Shown here: in pieces, positions 8,651 through 18,547 of the stretch | How positions within the stretch are numbered: position 1 is the stretch's first letter | Layout: every line of letters begins with the position of its first letter | NCBI GenBank assembly: GCA_016178075.1 | Contig: JACOUA010000062.1 | Location: 1-38,567, forward strand | Reading direction: 5' to 3' | DNA from: Acidobacteriota bacterium | GTDB lineage: Bacteria; Acidobacteriota; Vicinamibacteria; Vicinamibacterales; JACQTH01 | Length of the DNA: 38,567 nt | Translations under genes and position numbers: made by a program | The notes under the pieces: model-generated | What the model saw: the letters and a program-made list of their open reading frames with translations, nothing else | Told to the model about the DNA's origin: nothing | Databases searched by the model: none

Positions 8651-9427
8651 GTGACCATCCATCAATCGCGTCTTCGGTTTTTCGTCGGCGCCGCCGCCGT
8701 TGCAGCCGCGCTGACGCTTTCGGCCATCGCGCTGACGGCGCAAGGGGGCCCCGCCCCGCAGACGCCCTTCGACTCCGCTCAGGGCAGGCGCCCGATGAAG
8801 ATCGGCCTCATCGGGTCCGGGCAGCAGGGCGGCGCGCTGGGCCTCTTGTGGGCGAAGGCGGGTCACGAGGTGCTCTTCTCGTCCCGCCATCCAGAGAACT
8901 TGAAAGATCTCGTCGCGCGCGCCGGGCCGAAGGCGCGTGCCGGCACGCCGCAGGAAGCCGCGACCTTCGGTGACGTCATTCTGATCGCCGTGCCGTACGG
9001 CGCAACGCCGCAAGTCGGGCGCGACTACGCGCCGCTGATGAAAGGCAAGATCGTGATCGATTGCGGGAACCCGCGCGAGGACCGCGACGGCCCGATGGCC
9101 AACGACGCGATCGCGAAAGGGACCGGCGTGGCGTCTGCGGAGTTTCTGCCGGGCGTCCGGCTTGTGCGCGCGTTCAACGCGATCAGCTTCACGATGCTGC
9201 AGAAAGAGGCGCATCGCGCCGGAGAACGGGTGGGGATCCCGGTGGCTGGTGACGATCAGGCGGCCGTCGCGACCGTCGTCAGGCTCGTCGTGGACGCGGG
9301 CTTCGACCCGGTGGTCGTCGGCCCGCTCTCGCGCGCCAGGGAGTTCGACCGGGGCACGCCTGTCTACGTGAAGGGCATGACCGCCCGTCAACTGCGCGAG
9401 GCCCTGAAACTCCCCCCGAGACCCTAG
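8651..9427 (+). CDS. NADPH-dependent F420 reductase-like / NAD(P)-binding oxidoreductase, secreted
   Basis: GTG start preceded by AGGAGG; signal peptide; MKIGLIGSGQQGGALGLLWAKAGHEVLFSSRHPENLKDL...FNAISFTMLQ. Confidence 0.85.
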   Translation: MTIHQSRLRFFVGAAAVAAALTLSAIALTAQGGPAPQTPFDSAQGRRPMKIGLIGSGQQGGALGLLWAKAGHEVLFSSRHPENLKDLVARAGPKARAGTPQEAATFGDVILIAVPYGATPQVGRDYAPLMKGKIVIDCGNPREDRDGPMANDAIAKGTGVASAEFLPGVRLVRAFNAISFTMLQKEAHRAGERVGIPVAGDDQAAVATVVRLVVDAGFDPVVVGPLSRAREFDRGTPVYVKGMTARQLREALKLPPRP

Positions 9428-9628
9428 CAGTCCGTGGTGCAAGTCCAGCGTCGCACCGAGACCGGCGATGCGCCCGGTCGACCACCCCAGCGCGGCTGCC
9501 GCGCTGGGGACGCCGGCTGGCAAGGCGCGACGACCGAGCATATCGGGAATATGTGAGGGAGGAGCAACGACGCCAGCCGCGATGCAGCGCCGGTCGAATG
9601 CAGCCGGACTTTCACCACGGACTGCTAG
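9424..9628. mobile_element. MITE-like element: 197 bp with ~18-bp TIRs flanked by CTAG direct repeats
   Basis: Left CTAG|cagtccgtggtgcaagtcc (9424-), right ggactttcaccacggactg|CTAG (-9628). Internal 11-bp perfect hairpin ccccagcgcgg/ccgcgctgggg. No ORF. Confidence 0.75.
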
Positions 9629-9849
9629 GCCGCAGAGCCGGCCGACTCGCACAACTTGCTGAGCACCAGTGGTTTGCCGCGCAGGATGTCGTGACAACCG
9701 CTGACAACCGGCGGCGCCAGGCCGGGCGAAAATAGTGCGTTGTCGCCGTATAATATTCAGTCAAGCTCACGGCGGGAAGCGGGCGTCTGCCGATACGTGG
9801 TGGGGGTGTCTTTCTGTACCTATTAAAGGATACAACGGCGAGGGAGCGA

Positions 9850-12342
9850 GTGTCGGGTCTGACGAAGTTCAGCGTCGCCATTCTGTGTATTGCGCTCGTC
9901 ACGCTCAGCCTCGCGGCCGCCAGCCAGCAGGCCGCGCCCGGTCAAGCGCCTCGCCCGGCGCCCGCTTTGGCCGTGGCGCATGACAGCCGCGCACTTTCGG
10001 CCGAATCACAGAGCGCGCTGGTCACTCAGTACTGCGTGGTCTGCCACAACGACAAGAACAAGGACAAGACCGCGGGCCTGACGCTCGCCGGCTTCGATCC
10101 GGCTCGCCTCGAGGAGCGAGCCGAAATCGGCGAGAAGATGATCCACAAGCTGCGCGCCGGCATGATGCCGCCGCCGGGCGCGCGCCGGCCGGACGCCGAC
10201 ACGATCAAGGCGTTCGTGACGGCGCTCGAGACGCGCATCGATCAGGCCGCCGCGCTTCGTCCGAATCCAGGCCGCCGAAGCTTCCAGCGTCTGAACCGGG
10301 CCGAGTACGAGCGGTCGGTCCGCGACCTGCTGGACCTCGACGTCGACGTCAACGCGTTTCTGCCGCCCGACACCATCAGCCACGGCTTCGACAACATCGC
10401 CGAAGCGCAGACGTTCTCGCCGACCCTGATGGAAGGCTATCTCCGGGCGGCGGCCAAGATTTCCAGCCTGGCGCTGGGCGATCGGACGGCGAGCCCGACC
10501 GAGGCGACCTACAAGGTGCCGCGCACGCAGTCGCAGATGCACCACATCGAGGGGACGCCCTGGGGCACGCGCGGCGGCCTCGCGATCAGCCACATCTTCC
10601 CGGCCGACGGCGAGTACAGCTTCCGAATCATGATGCACGGCGTGCCGACGGGTCAGCTGTACGGCGGCGCGTTCGGCCGCAACGAGCAGATCGAGGTGTC
10701 GATCAACGGCGAGCGCGTGGCGCTCCTCGACGTCAACTACCGGATGTCGGAGACCGACAAAGAAGGGCTCAACATCACGACGCCGCGCATCCACGTCACG
10801 GCGGGCCCGCAGCGTGTGGCGGCCGCGTTCCTCCAGCGCTTCGACGGCCCGGTGGACGACGTGATCGCGCCCATCGACTACACGCTGTCCGACACCGAGA
10901 GCGGGAGCTCGTTCGGCATTACGACGCTGCCGCACCTACGCGACTTCAGCATCACCGGGCCGTACCAGGTCACAGGCGTCTCCGATACGCCGAGCCGGCG
11001 CAAGGTGTTCACCTGCCGTCCGACCGCGGCCGACGAAGAGCCCGAGTGCGCGGCGCGCATCGTCAAACAACTGGCCGCGGTCGCCTATCGCCGGCCCCTG
11101 AAGCCTCAGGAATTCGAGAGCCTGATGTCCTTCTATGAGCGCGGCCGCACGGACAAGGACTTCGAGGGGGGGATCAAGGCGGCGCTGCAGGCGATGCTGG
11201 CGAGCCCGCACTTCCTCTTCCGGCTCGAGACGATGCCGGCCGGCGCGAAGCCGGGTCAGAACTACCGGATCGTGGATCTCGACCTCGCGTCGCGGCTCTC
11301 GTATTTTCTCTGGGCCGCGAGCCCCGACGCCGACCTGCTGAAGGTCGCGGCGAGCGGCACGCTCAGGACGCCGGCAGTGCTCGAGAAACAGGTGCGGCGC
11401 ATGCTCGCGGACCCGCGGTCGGAGGCGCTCGCGACGCGTTTCGCCTCGCAGTGGCTGCGACTGCAGGACGTCGACAAGATTCGTCCGGACGCCCTCCTCT
11501 ACGCGTCCTACGACAACGAGCTGGCCGAGTCCTACAAACGAGAGACCGAGCTCTTCTTCGACAGCATCGTGCGCGAGGACCGCAACGTGCTCGACGTCCT
11601 GACCGCGGACTACACCTTCGTCAACGAGCGTATTGCGAAGGTGTACCGGATCCCGAACGTCATGGGCCACGAGTTCCGACGGGTGACGATCGCGGACGAG
11701 GCGCGGCGAGGCATTCTGGGCCACGGCAGCGTCCTGATGCAGACGGCCGTAGCGGATCGGACCTCGCCGGTGCAGCGCGGGAAATGGATCATGGAAGTCC
11801 TGCTCGGGTCACCGCCGCCTCCCCCGCCGCCAAACGTGCCTCTGTTCGACGAGACCAAGGCGGTCGCGGACGGCGGTCGCACGCTTTCGGTACGCGAGCG
11901 CATGGAAGAGCACCGAAAGAACCCGGCCTGCACGTCGTGTCACCGCGTGATGGATCCGCTCGGCCTCGCGCTCGAGAATTTCGACGTTGTCGGCGCGTGG
12001 CGGATCAGGGACAACGGCGTCGTCGTGGATCCGTCGGGCAAGCTGTACGACGGCACGGATCTGAACGGCCCCGCCAGCCTGCGCCGCGCGCTCTTGAACC
12101 ATTCGGACTCGGTGCTCCTCAACTTCACCGAGAACCTGATGGCGTACGCGCTCGGCCGTCCGGTCGAGTATTTCGATCAGCCGGCGATCCGCGCGATCGT
12201 GAAGAAGGCGTCGCAGAGTGACAACCGGTTTTCGTCATTGGCCCTTGGGATCATCAACAGCGCGGCGTTCCAGATGAGCCAGGCGGAAGCCGTCCTGACC
12301 GAAGAAGCTCCATCACCCGGACGTCCCGAGAAGAACAGGTAG
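9850..12342 (+). CDS. DUF1592 domain-containing protein (DUF1587/1592/1588/1585 c-type cytochrome-like)
   Basis: 830 aa; signal peptide, YCVVCHNDKNK heme motif, RRSFQRLNRAEYERSVRDLLDLDVDVNAFLPPD, C-terminal CTSCHRVMDPLGLALENFDVVGAWR. Confidence 0.93.
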   Translation: MSGLTKFSVAILCIALVTLSLAAASQQAAPGQAPRPAPALAVAHDSRALSAESQSALVTQYCVVCHNDKNKDKTAGLTLAGFDPARLEERAEIGEKMIHKLRAGMMPPPGARRPDADTIKAFVTALETRIDQAAALRPNPGRRSFQRLNRAEYERSVRDLLDLDVDVNAFLPPDTISHGFDNIAEAQTFSPTLMEGYLRAAAKISSLALGDRTASPTEATYKVPRTQSQMHHIEGTPWGTRGGLAISHIFPADGEYSFRIMMHGVPTGQLYGGAFGRNEQIEVSINGERVALLDVNYRMSETDKEGLNITTPRIHVTAGPQRVAAAFLQRFDGPVDDVIAPIDYTLSDTESGSSFGITTLPHLRDFSITGPYQVTGVSDTPSRRKVFTCRPTAADEEPECAARIVKQLAAVAYRRPLKPQEFESLMSFYERGRTDKDFEGGIKAALQAMLASPHFLFRLETMPAGAKPGQNYRIVDLDLASRLSYFLWAASPDADLLKVAASGTLRTPAVLEKQVRRMLADPRSEALATRFASQWLRLQDVDKIRPDALLYASYDNELAESYKRETELFFDSIVREDRNVLDVLTADYTFVNERIAKVYRIPNVMGHEFRRVTIADEARRGILGHGSVLMQTAVADRTSPVQRGKWIMEVLLGSPPPPPPPNVPLFDETKAVADGGRTLSVRERMEEHRKNPACTSCHRVMDPLGLALENFDVVGAWRIRDNGVVVDPSGKLYDGTDLNGPASLRRALLNHSDSVLLNFTENLMAYALGRPVEYFDQPAIRAIVKKASQSDNRFSSLALGIINSAAFQMSQAEAVLTEEAPSPGRPEKNR

Positions 12343-12351
12343 GGAGGCGTC

Positions 12352-13770
12352 ATGTATATCGAGCAGAAGCATCTTTCGCGTCGCACGGTCCTGAAGGGCA
12401 TGGGCGTGACCGTGGCGTTGCCATTCCTGGATGCGATGGTCCCGGCGGGCACGGCGTGGGCCAAGACTGCGGCGGGCTCGCCAAAGGTGCGGCTCCTCTG
12501 CATGGAGATGGTGCACGGCTCGGCCGGCAGCACCGCCTTCGGCATCAAGAAGAACCTCTGGGCGCCCGCCGGCGTCGGGCAGACCTTCGATTTGGGTCCC
12601 ACGAGCCTGGCGACACTCGAGCCGTTGCGTGACTACGTAACGATCGTGAGCAACACGGATGTCCGCAACGCCGAGGCGTTCGCGCTGCCCGAAATCGGCG
12701 GCGACCACTTCCGATCGAGCGCCGTGTTCCTGACCCAATCGCACCCCAAGCAGACCCAAGGGTCCGACGTCCACGCGGGCACGTCGTTGGATCAGCTCTA
12801 CGCGCAGCGGTTCGGGCAGGACACGCCAATCCCGTCGATGCAGCTGTCGGTCGAGAACGTCGACCAGGCGGGCGGGTGCGTCTACGGCTACTCCTGCGTG
12901 TATACCGACACGATCAGCTGGGCCTCCCCCACGCAGCCGCTCCCGATGGTGCGCGACCCGCGCGTTGTCTTCGATCAGTTGTTCGGCGTCGGCGCCACGG
13001 CCGAAGAGCGCCGCGCCAACCGTCGCGCCGACCGCAGCATCCTTGACTGGATCGCCGAGCAGGTCGCCCAGGTGCGGAAGGAGCTGAGCCCCGGCGACCG
13101 GGCGCGGTTGAACAAGTACCTCGACGACATCCGCGAGATCGAGCGCCGGATCCAGCAGGTCGAGGCCCGGAACTCGAGTGGCGAGCCGCGGGATCTCCCC
13201 GACGCGCCGATCGGCGTGCCCGACTCGTTCGAGGAGCACGTCAAGCTGTTGTTCGACCTGCAGGTGCTCGCTTTCGCGTCCGACAGTACCCGCGTCTTCT
13301 CGTTCAAGCTGGGGCGCGACGCCTCGGGCCGCTCCTATCCAGAGAGCGGCAACAGGACCGGCTTCCACAATGCGTCGCATCACGGCGAGCGCGAGGACCG
13401 CATCCTCGACTTCGCGAAGATCAACCGGTACCACGTCAGCCTGGTGCCGTATCTGCTCGAGAAGCTGAAGAACACGCCCGACGGCGACACCAACCTGCTG
13501 GAGAACAGCCTGGTGCTCTACGGCTCGCCGATGGGCGACTCGAATATTCACAACCACAAGCGGGTGCCGCTGTTCCTGGCCGGGCACGCTGGCGGCAAGC
13601 TGCGAGGGAACCTCCACCTCAAGGCCGCCGACGGGACCCCGATGGCCAACGTGATGTTGACGCTGCTTCACGGTCTCGGACTCGACGACCTGAAGACCTT
13701 CGGCGACAGCACCGCCGAATTCGACCTCACGTCCGTGCCGACCGAGACGACGGAATCGTCGAAGGCCTGA
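12352..13770 (+). CDS. DUF1552 domain-containing protein
   Basis: 472 aa; Tat-like SRRTVLKGMGVTVALPFLDAMVPAG; follows DUF1592 gene by 9 nt as is usual for the pair. Confidence 0.92.
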   Translation: MYIEQKHLSRRTVLKGMGVTVALPFLDAMVPAGTAWAKTAAGSPKVRLLCMEMVHGSAGSTAFGIKKNLWAPAGVGQTFDLGPTSLATLEPLRDYVTIVSNTDVRNAEAFALPEIGGDHFRSSAVFLTQSHPKQTQGSDVHAGTSLDQLYAQRFGQDTPIPSMQLSVENVDQAGGCVYGYSCVYTDTISWASPTQPLPMVRDPRVVFDQLFGVGATAEERRANRRADRSILDWIAEQVAQVRKELSPGDRARLNKYLDDIREIERRIQQVEARNSSGEPRDLPDAPIGVPDSFEEHVKLLFDLQVLAFASDSTRVFSFKLGRDASGRSYPESGNRTGFHNASHHGEREDRILDFAKINRYHVSLVPYLLEKLKNTPDGDTNLLENSLVLYGSPMGDSNIHNHKRVPLFLAGHAGGKLRGNLHLKAADGTPMANVMLTLLHGLGLDDLKTFGDSTAEFDLTSVPTETTESSKA

Positions 13771-13805
13771 GCCCGCGGAGCCACGCCCAAGACCAAAGAG
13801 CCTGA

Positions 13806-13903
13806 GAAAAATGCCCACGATCACCACAGAGCTCACAGAGAACAATAGGGTTCTCTCCGTGGTCTCTGTGGGCTCTGTGGTAAAACGGGTTGTTTCACAA
13901 GCT
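13806..13903. repeat. Dispersed palindromic repeat, copy 1
   Basis: aaaaatgcccacgatcaccacagagctcacagagaacaatagggttctctccgtggtctctgtgggctctgtggtaaaacgggttgttt; near-identical to 15839-15952. Confidence 0.9.
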
Positions 13904-13975
13904 CCAAAGACCGTCGCGCGAAGCGCGTGAAACGCGTGGGGGAACCCCCATGCGCAGTAAAGAGGAGTTCTGGAA

Positions 13976-15823
13976 ATGGTGCGAAGCATGCTTGTCAAAG
14001 GCCTCACCGTCAGCGCCGTCGCCGCGCTGTGGCTCTCGGCGCTGATGCAGGCGGCGCCGGTCAGCACGCCCGTCGCCGACGCCGCCATGCTGGGCAACAG
14101 GGACGCGGTTCGCGCCCTGTTGAAGGACGGCGCCGACGTGAACTCCGCCCAGGCCGACGGCATGACGGCGCTTCACTGGGCCGCGACCAAAGATGACGTG
14201 GAGATCGTGAAGATTCTGCTCTACGCGGGAGCGAACGTCAGAGCCACCACGCGACTCGGCGGCTACACGCCGCTCCTCCTCGCCAGCAAGAGCAGCAGCG
14301 CGGCCATGATCGAGACGCTCGTCGCCGCGGGCGCCGACCCGAACGCCACCACGACGAACGGTACGACCCCGCTCATGTTGGCGGCGGCATCCGGCAAGGT
14401 CGACGCGGTGAAGGCGCTGCTCGGTCGCGGCGCGAATGTGAACGCCGCGGAGAACGCCAAAGGCGAGACGGCGCTGACCTTCGCGGCCGCGTACGGCCGC
14501 GCGGACGTGATCCGCGCGCTCGCGTCACACGGCGCCGACCTCAAGACGACGACGAAGGTGCTCGACCTCGCCCAGTTCGCACGGGAAGAGTTGGAACGCT
14601 TCGCGCAGCAGGGCGGCGGCGGGGGCGGTCGCGCCGGCCGCGGCGGGCAGCCCGAACCCCAGCAGGGTGCGCAACCGGCGGCGGGCCAGCCTGCCGAGGC
14701 CAGCCGCCAGCCTGGACAGCGCGGCGCCGCCGCGCCGGCACCAACCGAACCACAGGGAGCGCCGGCGCCGGGCCGGGGAGGCCGTGGTGGTGGGCGCGGT
14801 GGTCCGCAGGTGCCGGGGGTCGATCGCAGATTGACGTATCCCGAGCAGGTCGGCTACCACGGTGGTCTTGCGCCTCTGCACATCGCGGCGCGGCAGGGCT
14901 CGACAGACGCGGTGCAGGCGCTCGTCGACGCAGGCGCCGACATCAACCAGCGGAGCGCGGGTGACAAGATTACGCCGATCATCATCGCGACCATCAACGG
15001 ACACTTCGATCTCGCGAAGCTCCTGCTCGACAAGGGCGCCGATCCGAATCTGATCGAGGACAACGGCGTCACGGCCCTCTACGGCGCCATCAACTGTCAG
15101 TGGGCCCCGAAAGCGCTGTACCCGCAGCCTCGCGCCTACGAACAGCAGCAGACGACGTATCTGGATCTGATGAAGGCGCTGCTCGAAAAAGGTGTCAATC
15201 CGAACGCCCGCGTGACGAAGAAAGTGTGGTACTCCGGCTACAACTTCGACCTCTCCGGCGTGGACGAGGCGGGCGCGACGGCGTTCTGGCGCGCCGCCTA
15301 TGCGGCCGATGTCGACGCGATGAAGCTGCTCGTGGCGTACGGCGCCGACCCGAACATCTGGACGATGAGAACCCCGGGGCGGCCGCGCGCGGGCGACCAG
15401 GAGCGCGAGGCCAGGGACGTCTCCGGGCTCCCGCCGGTGCCGGTCGGCGCGCAGGGCGTGCCACCGCTCCTGGCGGCCGCGGGCGTCGGGTACGGCGAGG
15501 GCTTCGCCGCGAACTCTCACCGGTTCGCCCCCGGCGGCCAGCTCGCCGCGGTCAAGTATCTCGTCGACGGGCTGCACGTCGACGTCAACGCGCGCGACCA
15601 CGAGGGCAATAGCGCTTTGCATCACGCCGCCGCGCGTGGCGACAACGACATGATCGTCTACCTCGTCTCCAAAGGCGCCGACGTCATGGCCGTCAGCCGT
15701 GAGGGCCGGACCACGGTCGACATGGCCAACGGGCCCGTGCAGCGGATTCAGCCGTTCCCCGAAACGATCAAGCTGCTCGAGGGCATGGGCGCGAAGAACA
15801 ACCACCGCTGCGTGTCCTGCTGA
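13976..15823 (+). CDS. Ankyrin repeat domain-containing protein
   Basis: 615 aa with repeated DGMTALHWAATKDDVEIVKILLYAGANV / GTTPLMLAAASGKVDAVKALLGRGANVN units, N-terminal signal peptide, central Gly/Gln/Pro-rich insert. Confidence 0.95.
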   Translation: MVRSMLVKGLTVSAVAALWLSALMQAAPVSTPVADAAMLGNRDAVRALLKDGADVNSAQADGMTALHWAATKDDVEIVKILLYAGANVRATTRLGGYTPLLLASKSSSAAMIETLVAAGADPNATTTNGTTPLMLAAASGKVDAVKALLGRGANVNAAENAKGETALTFAAAYGRADVIRALASHGADLKTTTKVLDLAQFAREELERFAQQGGGGGGRAGRGGQPEPQQGAQPAAGQPAEASRQPGQRGAAAPAPTEPQGAPAPGRGGRGGGRGGPQVPGVDRRLTYPEQVGYHGGLAPLHIAARQGSTDAVQALVDAGADINQRSAGDKITPIIIATINGHFDLAKLLLDKGADPNLIEDNGVTALYGAINCQWAPKALYPQPRAYEQQQTTYLDLMKALLEKGVNPNARVTKKVWYSGYNFDLSGVDEAGATAFWRAAYAADVDAMKLLVAYGADPNIWTMRTPGRPRAGDQEREARDVSGLPPVPVGAQGVPPLLAAAGVGYGEGFAANSHRFAPGGQLAAVKYLVDGLHVDVNARDHEGNSALHHAAARGDNDMIVYLVSKGADVMAVSREGRTTVDMANGPVQRIQPFPETIKLLEGMGAKNNHRCVSC

Positions 15824-15838
15824 CCTGGCGGCCTGCCG

Positions 15839-15952
15839 AAAAAAATGCCCCACGATCACCACAAAGCTCACAGAGCACACAGAGAACAATAGGGTTCTCT
15901 CCGTGGTCTCTGTGGACTCCATGGTAAAACGGGTTGTTGCACAACCTCTTTA
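15839..15952. repeat. Dispersed palindromic repeat, copy 2
   Basis: aaaaatgccccacgatcaccacaaagctcacagagcacacagagaacaatagggttctctccgtggtctctgtggactccatggtaaaacgggttgttgcacaac. Confidence 0.9.
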
Positions 15953-15965
15953 GCTCTACGAACCG

Positions 15966-17192
15966 CTAGCGGCCGGGAACTTTGATCGGGCGCCCGTACT
16001 TCGCCATCGCCTGCGCGAGCCGGTCGTACGGAAGCCCGTAGACCGTATTGCCGTTGACGCCCGTCATGGTCTCGGCGGCCGTGAGCGCGTTCAGCACGGC
16101 TTCCTCGGTGGTCTCCACCACAGCGCGAAACAGCGGTTCGACGTTGTCCGTCGAGAGCAGCGACACCTGCAGGGTGCGGGGCGGCTTTTCGAGCGGGATC
16201 ACGTTGCCCGTCGAGAACGCGACGAAGATATCCCCACTGCTGTTCCCCGACACGGAGCCGGTGCGCGCCAGACCGAGGCTCGCGCGGCGCGCCATCCGCT
16301 CGAGCTGCCTGGACGACAGCGGCGCATCCGTGGCGATGACGACGATGACGGACCCTTCACGGGCCTCGGCGCCCACGCCATCCCGAGCGGCAACGGTGGC
16401 GCGGAGGTCGGGAATCTCGCGACCGACCGGGACCCCGTCGACCACGAGCTGATCGCGGCGGCCGAAGTTCGCCTGCACGAGCACGCCGACGGTGTAGCCG
16501 CCCGCTTCCGACGGCAGATGACGCGAGGAGGTGCCGATACCCCCCTTGAAGCTGTAGCACACCATCCCGGTTCCGCCGCCGACGTTGCCTTCGGCAACTG
16601 CGCCGCCCTTCGCGCCATCGAGCGCCGCGAACACGTGCTCCTCGCGGACGTGCCGGCCGCGGATGTCGTTGAGGCGGCCGTCCCACGTTTCCGCGACGAC
16701 GGGCAGAAACCCCCAGCTCCGGTTCGGGTGTCGCACGTTCATGTAGGCGATCGCGGCGTCATGGACCGCGCCGACGCTCGCCGTGTTCGTGATGAGCACC
16801 GGGTGGGCGAGCGTTTCGAGATCCCGAATCCAGTGCACGCCCGTCATCTCGCCGTCCCCGTTCAGCGTATGGGTCGCGGCGAAGACGGCGTTGAACCACA
16901 CGTCTTTCCGCGGCAGGACGGCCGTCACGCCGGTCCGCACCGGACCTTCCCCCACCTTGAGCGCGCCGCTGCCGCGAACGATTGTCGAGTGCCCGACCAG
17001 GACGCCGGTGACGTCGGTGATGGCGTTGGCGGGTCCCGGCGGGTAGATGCCGACGGCGATGCCGAGATCGCGTGCGCGGACGCGCGGCGACGGCGCGGTG
17101 CCGGGCGACGGCGACTGCATCCGGTCGCCCGCCGCGGCGGCGGAAAAGACGATGACGGCGAGGGCCGACAAAGAGATGGTCATGCGGCGCAT
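15966..17192 (-). CDS. P1 family peptidase (DmpA/S58-like)
   Basis: 408 aa; ARDLGIAVGIYPPGPANAITDVTGVLVGHSTI, GGTGMVCYSFKGGIGTSSR, SGNSSGDIFVAFSTGN; signal peptide. Confidence 0.93.
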   Translation of the reverse strand: MRRMTISLSALAVIVFSAAAAGDRMQSPSPGTAPSPRVRARDLGIAVGIYPPGPANAITDVTGVLVGHSTIVRGSGALKVGEGPVRTGVTAVLPRKDVWFNAVFAATHTLNGDGEMTGVHWIRDLETLAHPVLITNTASVGAVHDAAIAYMNVRHPNRSWGFLPVVAETWDGRLNDIRGRHVREEHVFAALDGAKGGAVAEGNVGGGTGMVCYSFKGGIGTSSRHLPSEAGGYTVGVLVQANFGRRDQLVVDGVPVGREIPDLRATVAARDGVGAEAREGSVIVVIATDAPLSSRQLERMARRASLGLARTGSVSGNSSGDIFVAFSTGNVIPLEKPPRTLQVSLLSTDNVEPLFRAVVETTEEAVLNALTAAETMTGVNGNTVYGLPYDRLAQAMAKYGRPIKVPGR

Positions 17193-17296
17193 ACGGCCTC
17201 CAGCGAGGTTGCTGCGGGTGGTCCCGGATTATACGTGCCTCTTGATTGTTCGGCACATGTCCCATAACCTACCGCTTTCCATTCTGGAGGGCTGTG

Positions 17297-18529
17297 ATGT
17301 CGCATGCACGTCGAGTCGGATTCACGCCGGCAATGGTCGTTCTGGCGGTGGTCACCATGCTGGGCGGGGGGGCCTACATGCAGGAGGCGGTCAAGCCGAC
17401 CAATGACGCACCGAACCCGTATCTGACGATCGCGGACTACTTCAAGCTGCCCGAGGGGCGGACGTGGGGCTCGACGAGCGCGGTCGAGATCGACAAGGAC
17501 GGCCGGTCGATCTGGGTCGCCGAGCGGTGCGGCGCCAACAGCTGCCTCGATCGAGCGACCGGTAAGATGTCGGAGTTCAACACGGTTCTCAAGTTCGACC
17601 AGTCGGGAAAACTGGTGAGAAGCTTCGGGGCCGGGATGCTGATCTTCCCGCACGGCATTTTCGTGGATCGGGACGGTAACGTCTGGGTGACGGACGGCCA
17701 GGACAACGGGACGCAGCCGGCGCGCGGCGGCGCGGGAGTCGGTCAGCCGGCGGCGGGCGGCGCCGCAGCGGGGACACCGCCTCTAGGAGCGGCCGCTGCT
17801 GGCGTCGGTCGCGGTGCCGGTGAGCAGGCTGGCCGTGGCGGCGGCCGCATGGGACCGCCGGCCGACGCGACGAAAGGCCATCAGGTCTTCAAATTCAGCC
17901 CGGACGGCAAGCTACTGATGACGCTGGGGAAGCCAGGCGGTGCGGCCGACCCGGAGTACTTCTATCAGCCGAACGACGTTCTCGTCGCGCCGAACGGCGA
18001 CATCTTCGTTTCAGAAGGACATGGCGGAGCCAACTCGCGAATCCTGAAGTTCTCCAAGGACGGCACGTTCATCAAGTCGATCGGCAAGAAAGGCACGGCC
18101 CCGGGCGAGTTCGACCAGCCGCATGCGCTCGCGATGGACTCGAAGGGACGGCTGTTCGTCGGCGATCGCGGCAACAACCGCGTGCAGGTTCTCGACCAGG
18201 ACGGGCAGTTCATCGCCCAGACGACGGCGTTCAGCCGGCCGAGCGGGATCTTCATCGACAAGAACGAAACGCTCTACTCCGCCGATTCGGAGTCGGGTTC
18301 GGTCAACCCGAATCGTCCCGAGTGGAGGCGAGGGATTCGAATCGGGAAGCTCAGCGACCTCAAGGTCACGATGTTCATCCCGGATCCTGAAACAAAGAAC
18401 GCGCCCGACTTCCGCGGCACCAGCGCGGCCGAGGGCGTGGCCGTCGATCAGCAGGGCAACATCTACGGCGCGGAAGTCGGTCCGCGTGCGGTCAAGAAGT
18501 ACGTCAGGAAACAGGGCACCTCGCAGTGA
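17297..18529 (+). CDS. NHL-repeat / peptidyl-alpha-hydroxyglycine alpha-amidating lyase-like protein (copy 1)
   Basis: PNPYLTIADYFKLPEGRTWGSTSAVEIDKDGRSIWVAERCGANSCLD...FDQPHALAMDSKGRLFVGDRGNNRVQVLDQDGQF. Confidence 0.9.
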   Translation: MSHARRVGFTPAMVVLAVVTMLGGGAYMQEAVKPTNDAPNPYLTIADYFKLPEGRTWGSTSAVEIDKDGRSIWVAERCGANSCLDRATGKMSEFNTVLKFDQSGKLVRSFGAGMLIFPHGIFVDRDGNVWVTDGQDNGTQPARGGAGVGQPAAGGAAAGTPPLGAAAAGVGRGAGEQAGRGGGRMGPPADATKGHQVFKFSPDGKLLMTLGKPGGAADPEYFYQPNDVLVAPNGDIFVSEGHGGANSRILKFSKDGTFIKSIGKKGTAPGEFDQPHALAMDSKGRLFVGDRGNNRVQVLDQDGQFIAQTTAFSRPSGIFIDKNETLYSADSESGSVNPNRPEWRRGIRIGKLSDLKVTMFIPDPETKNAPDFRGTSAAEGVAVDQQGNIYGAEVGPRAVKKYVRKQGTSQ

Positions 18530-18547
18530 CGCTTTCAAACCCGTAGA

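Noticed and set aside
8528-9697. 389-aa minus-strand ORF
   Set aside because: Covers the oxidoreductase and MITE-like element in antisense; no family resemblance.
9730-9760. TATAAT-containing promoter before the DUF1592 gene
   Set aside because: A TATAAT hexamer is visible (cgccgTATAATattc) but no convincing -35 at proper spacing; left unannotated.
12313-14163. 616-aa minus-strand ORF
   Set aside because: Antisense to DUF1552 and intergenic repeat; TETTERTLLFSV segment is merely the translated dispersed repeat.
14525-15922. 465-aa minus-strand ORF
   Set aside because: Shadow of the ankyrin gene; no domain and biased composition.
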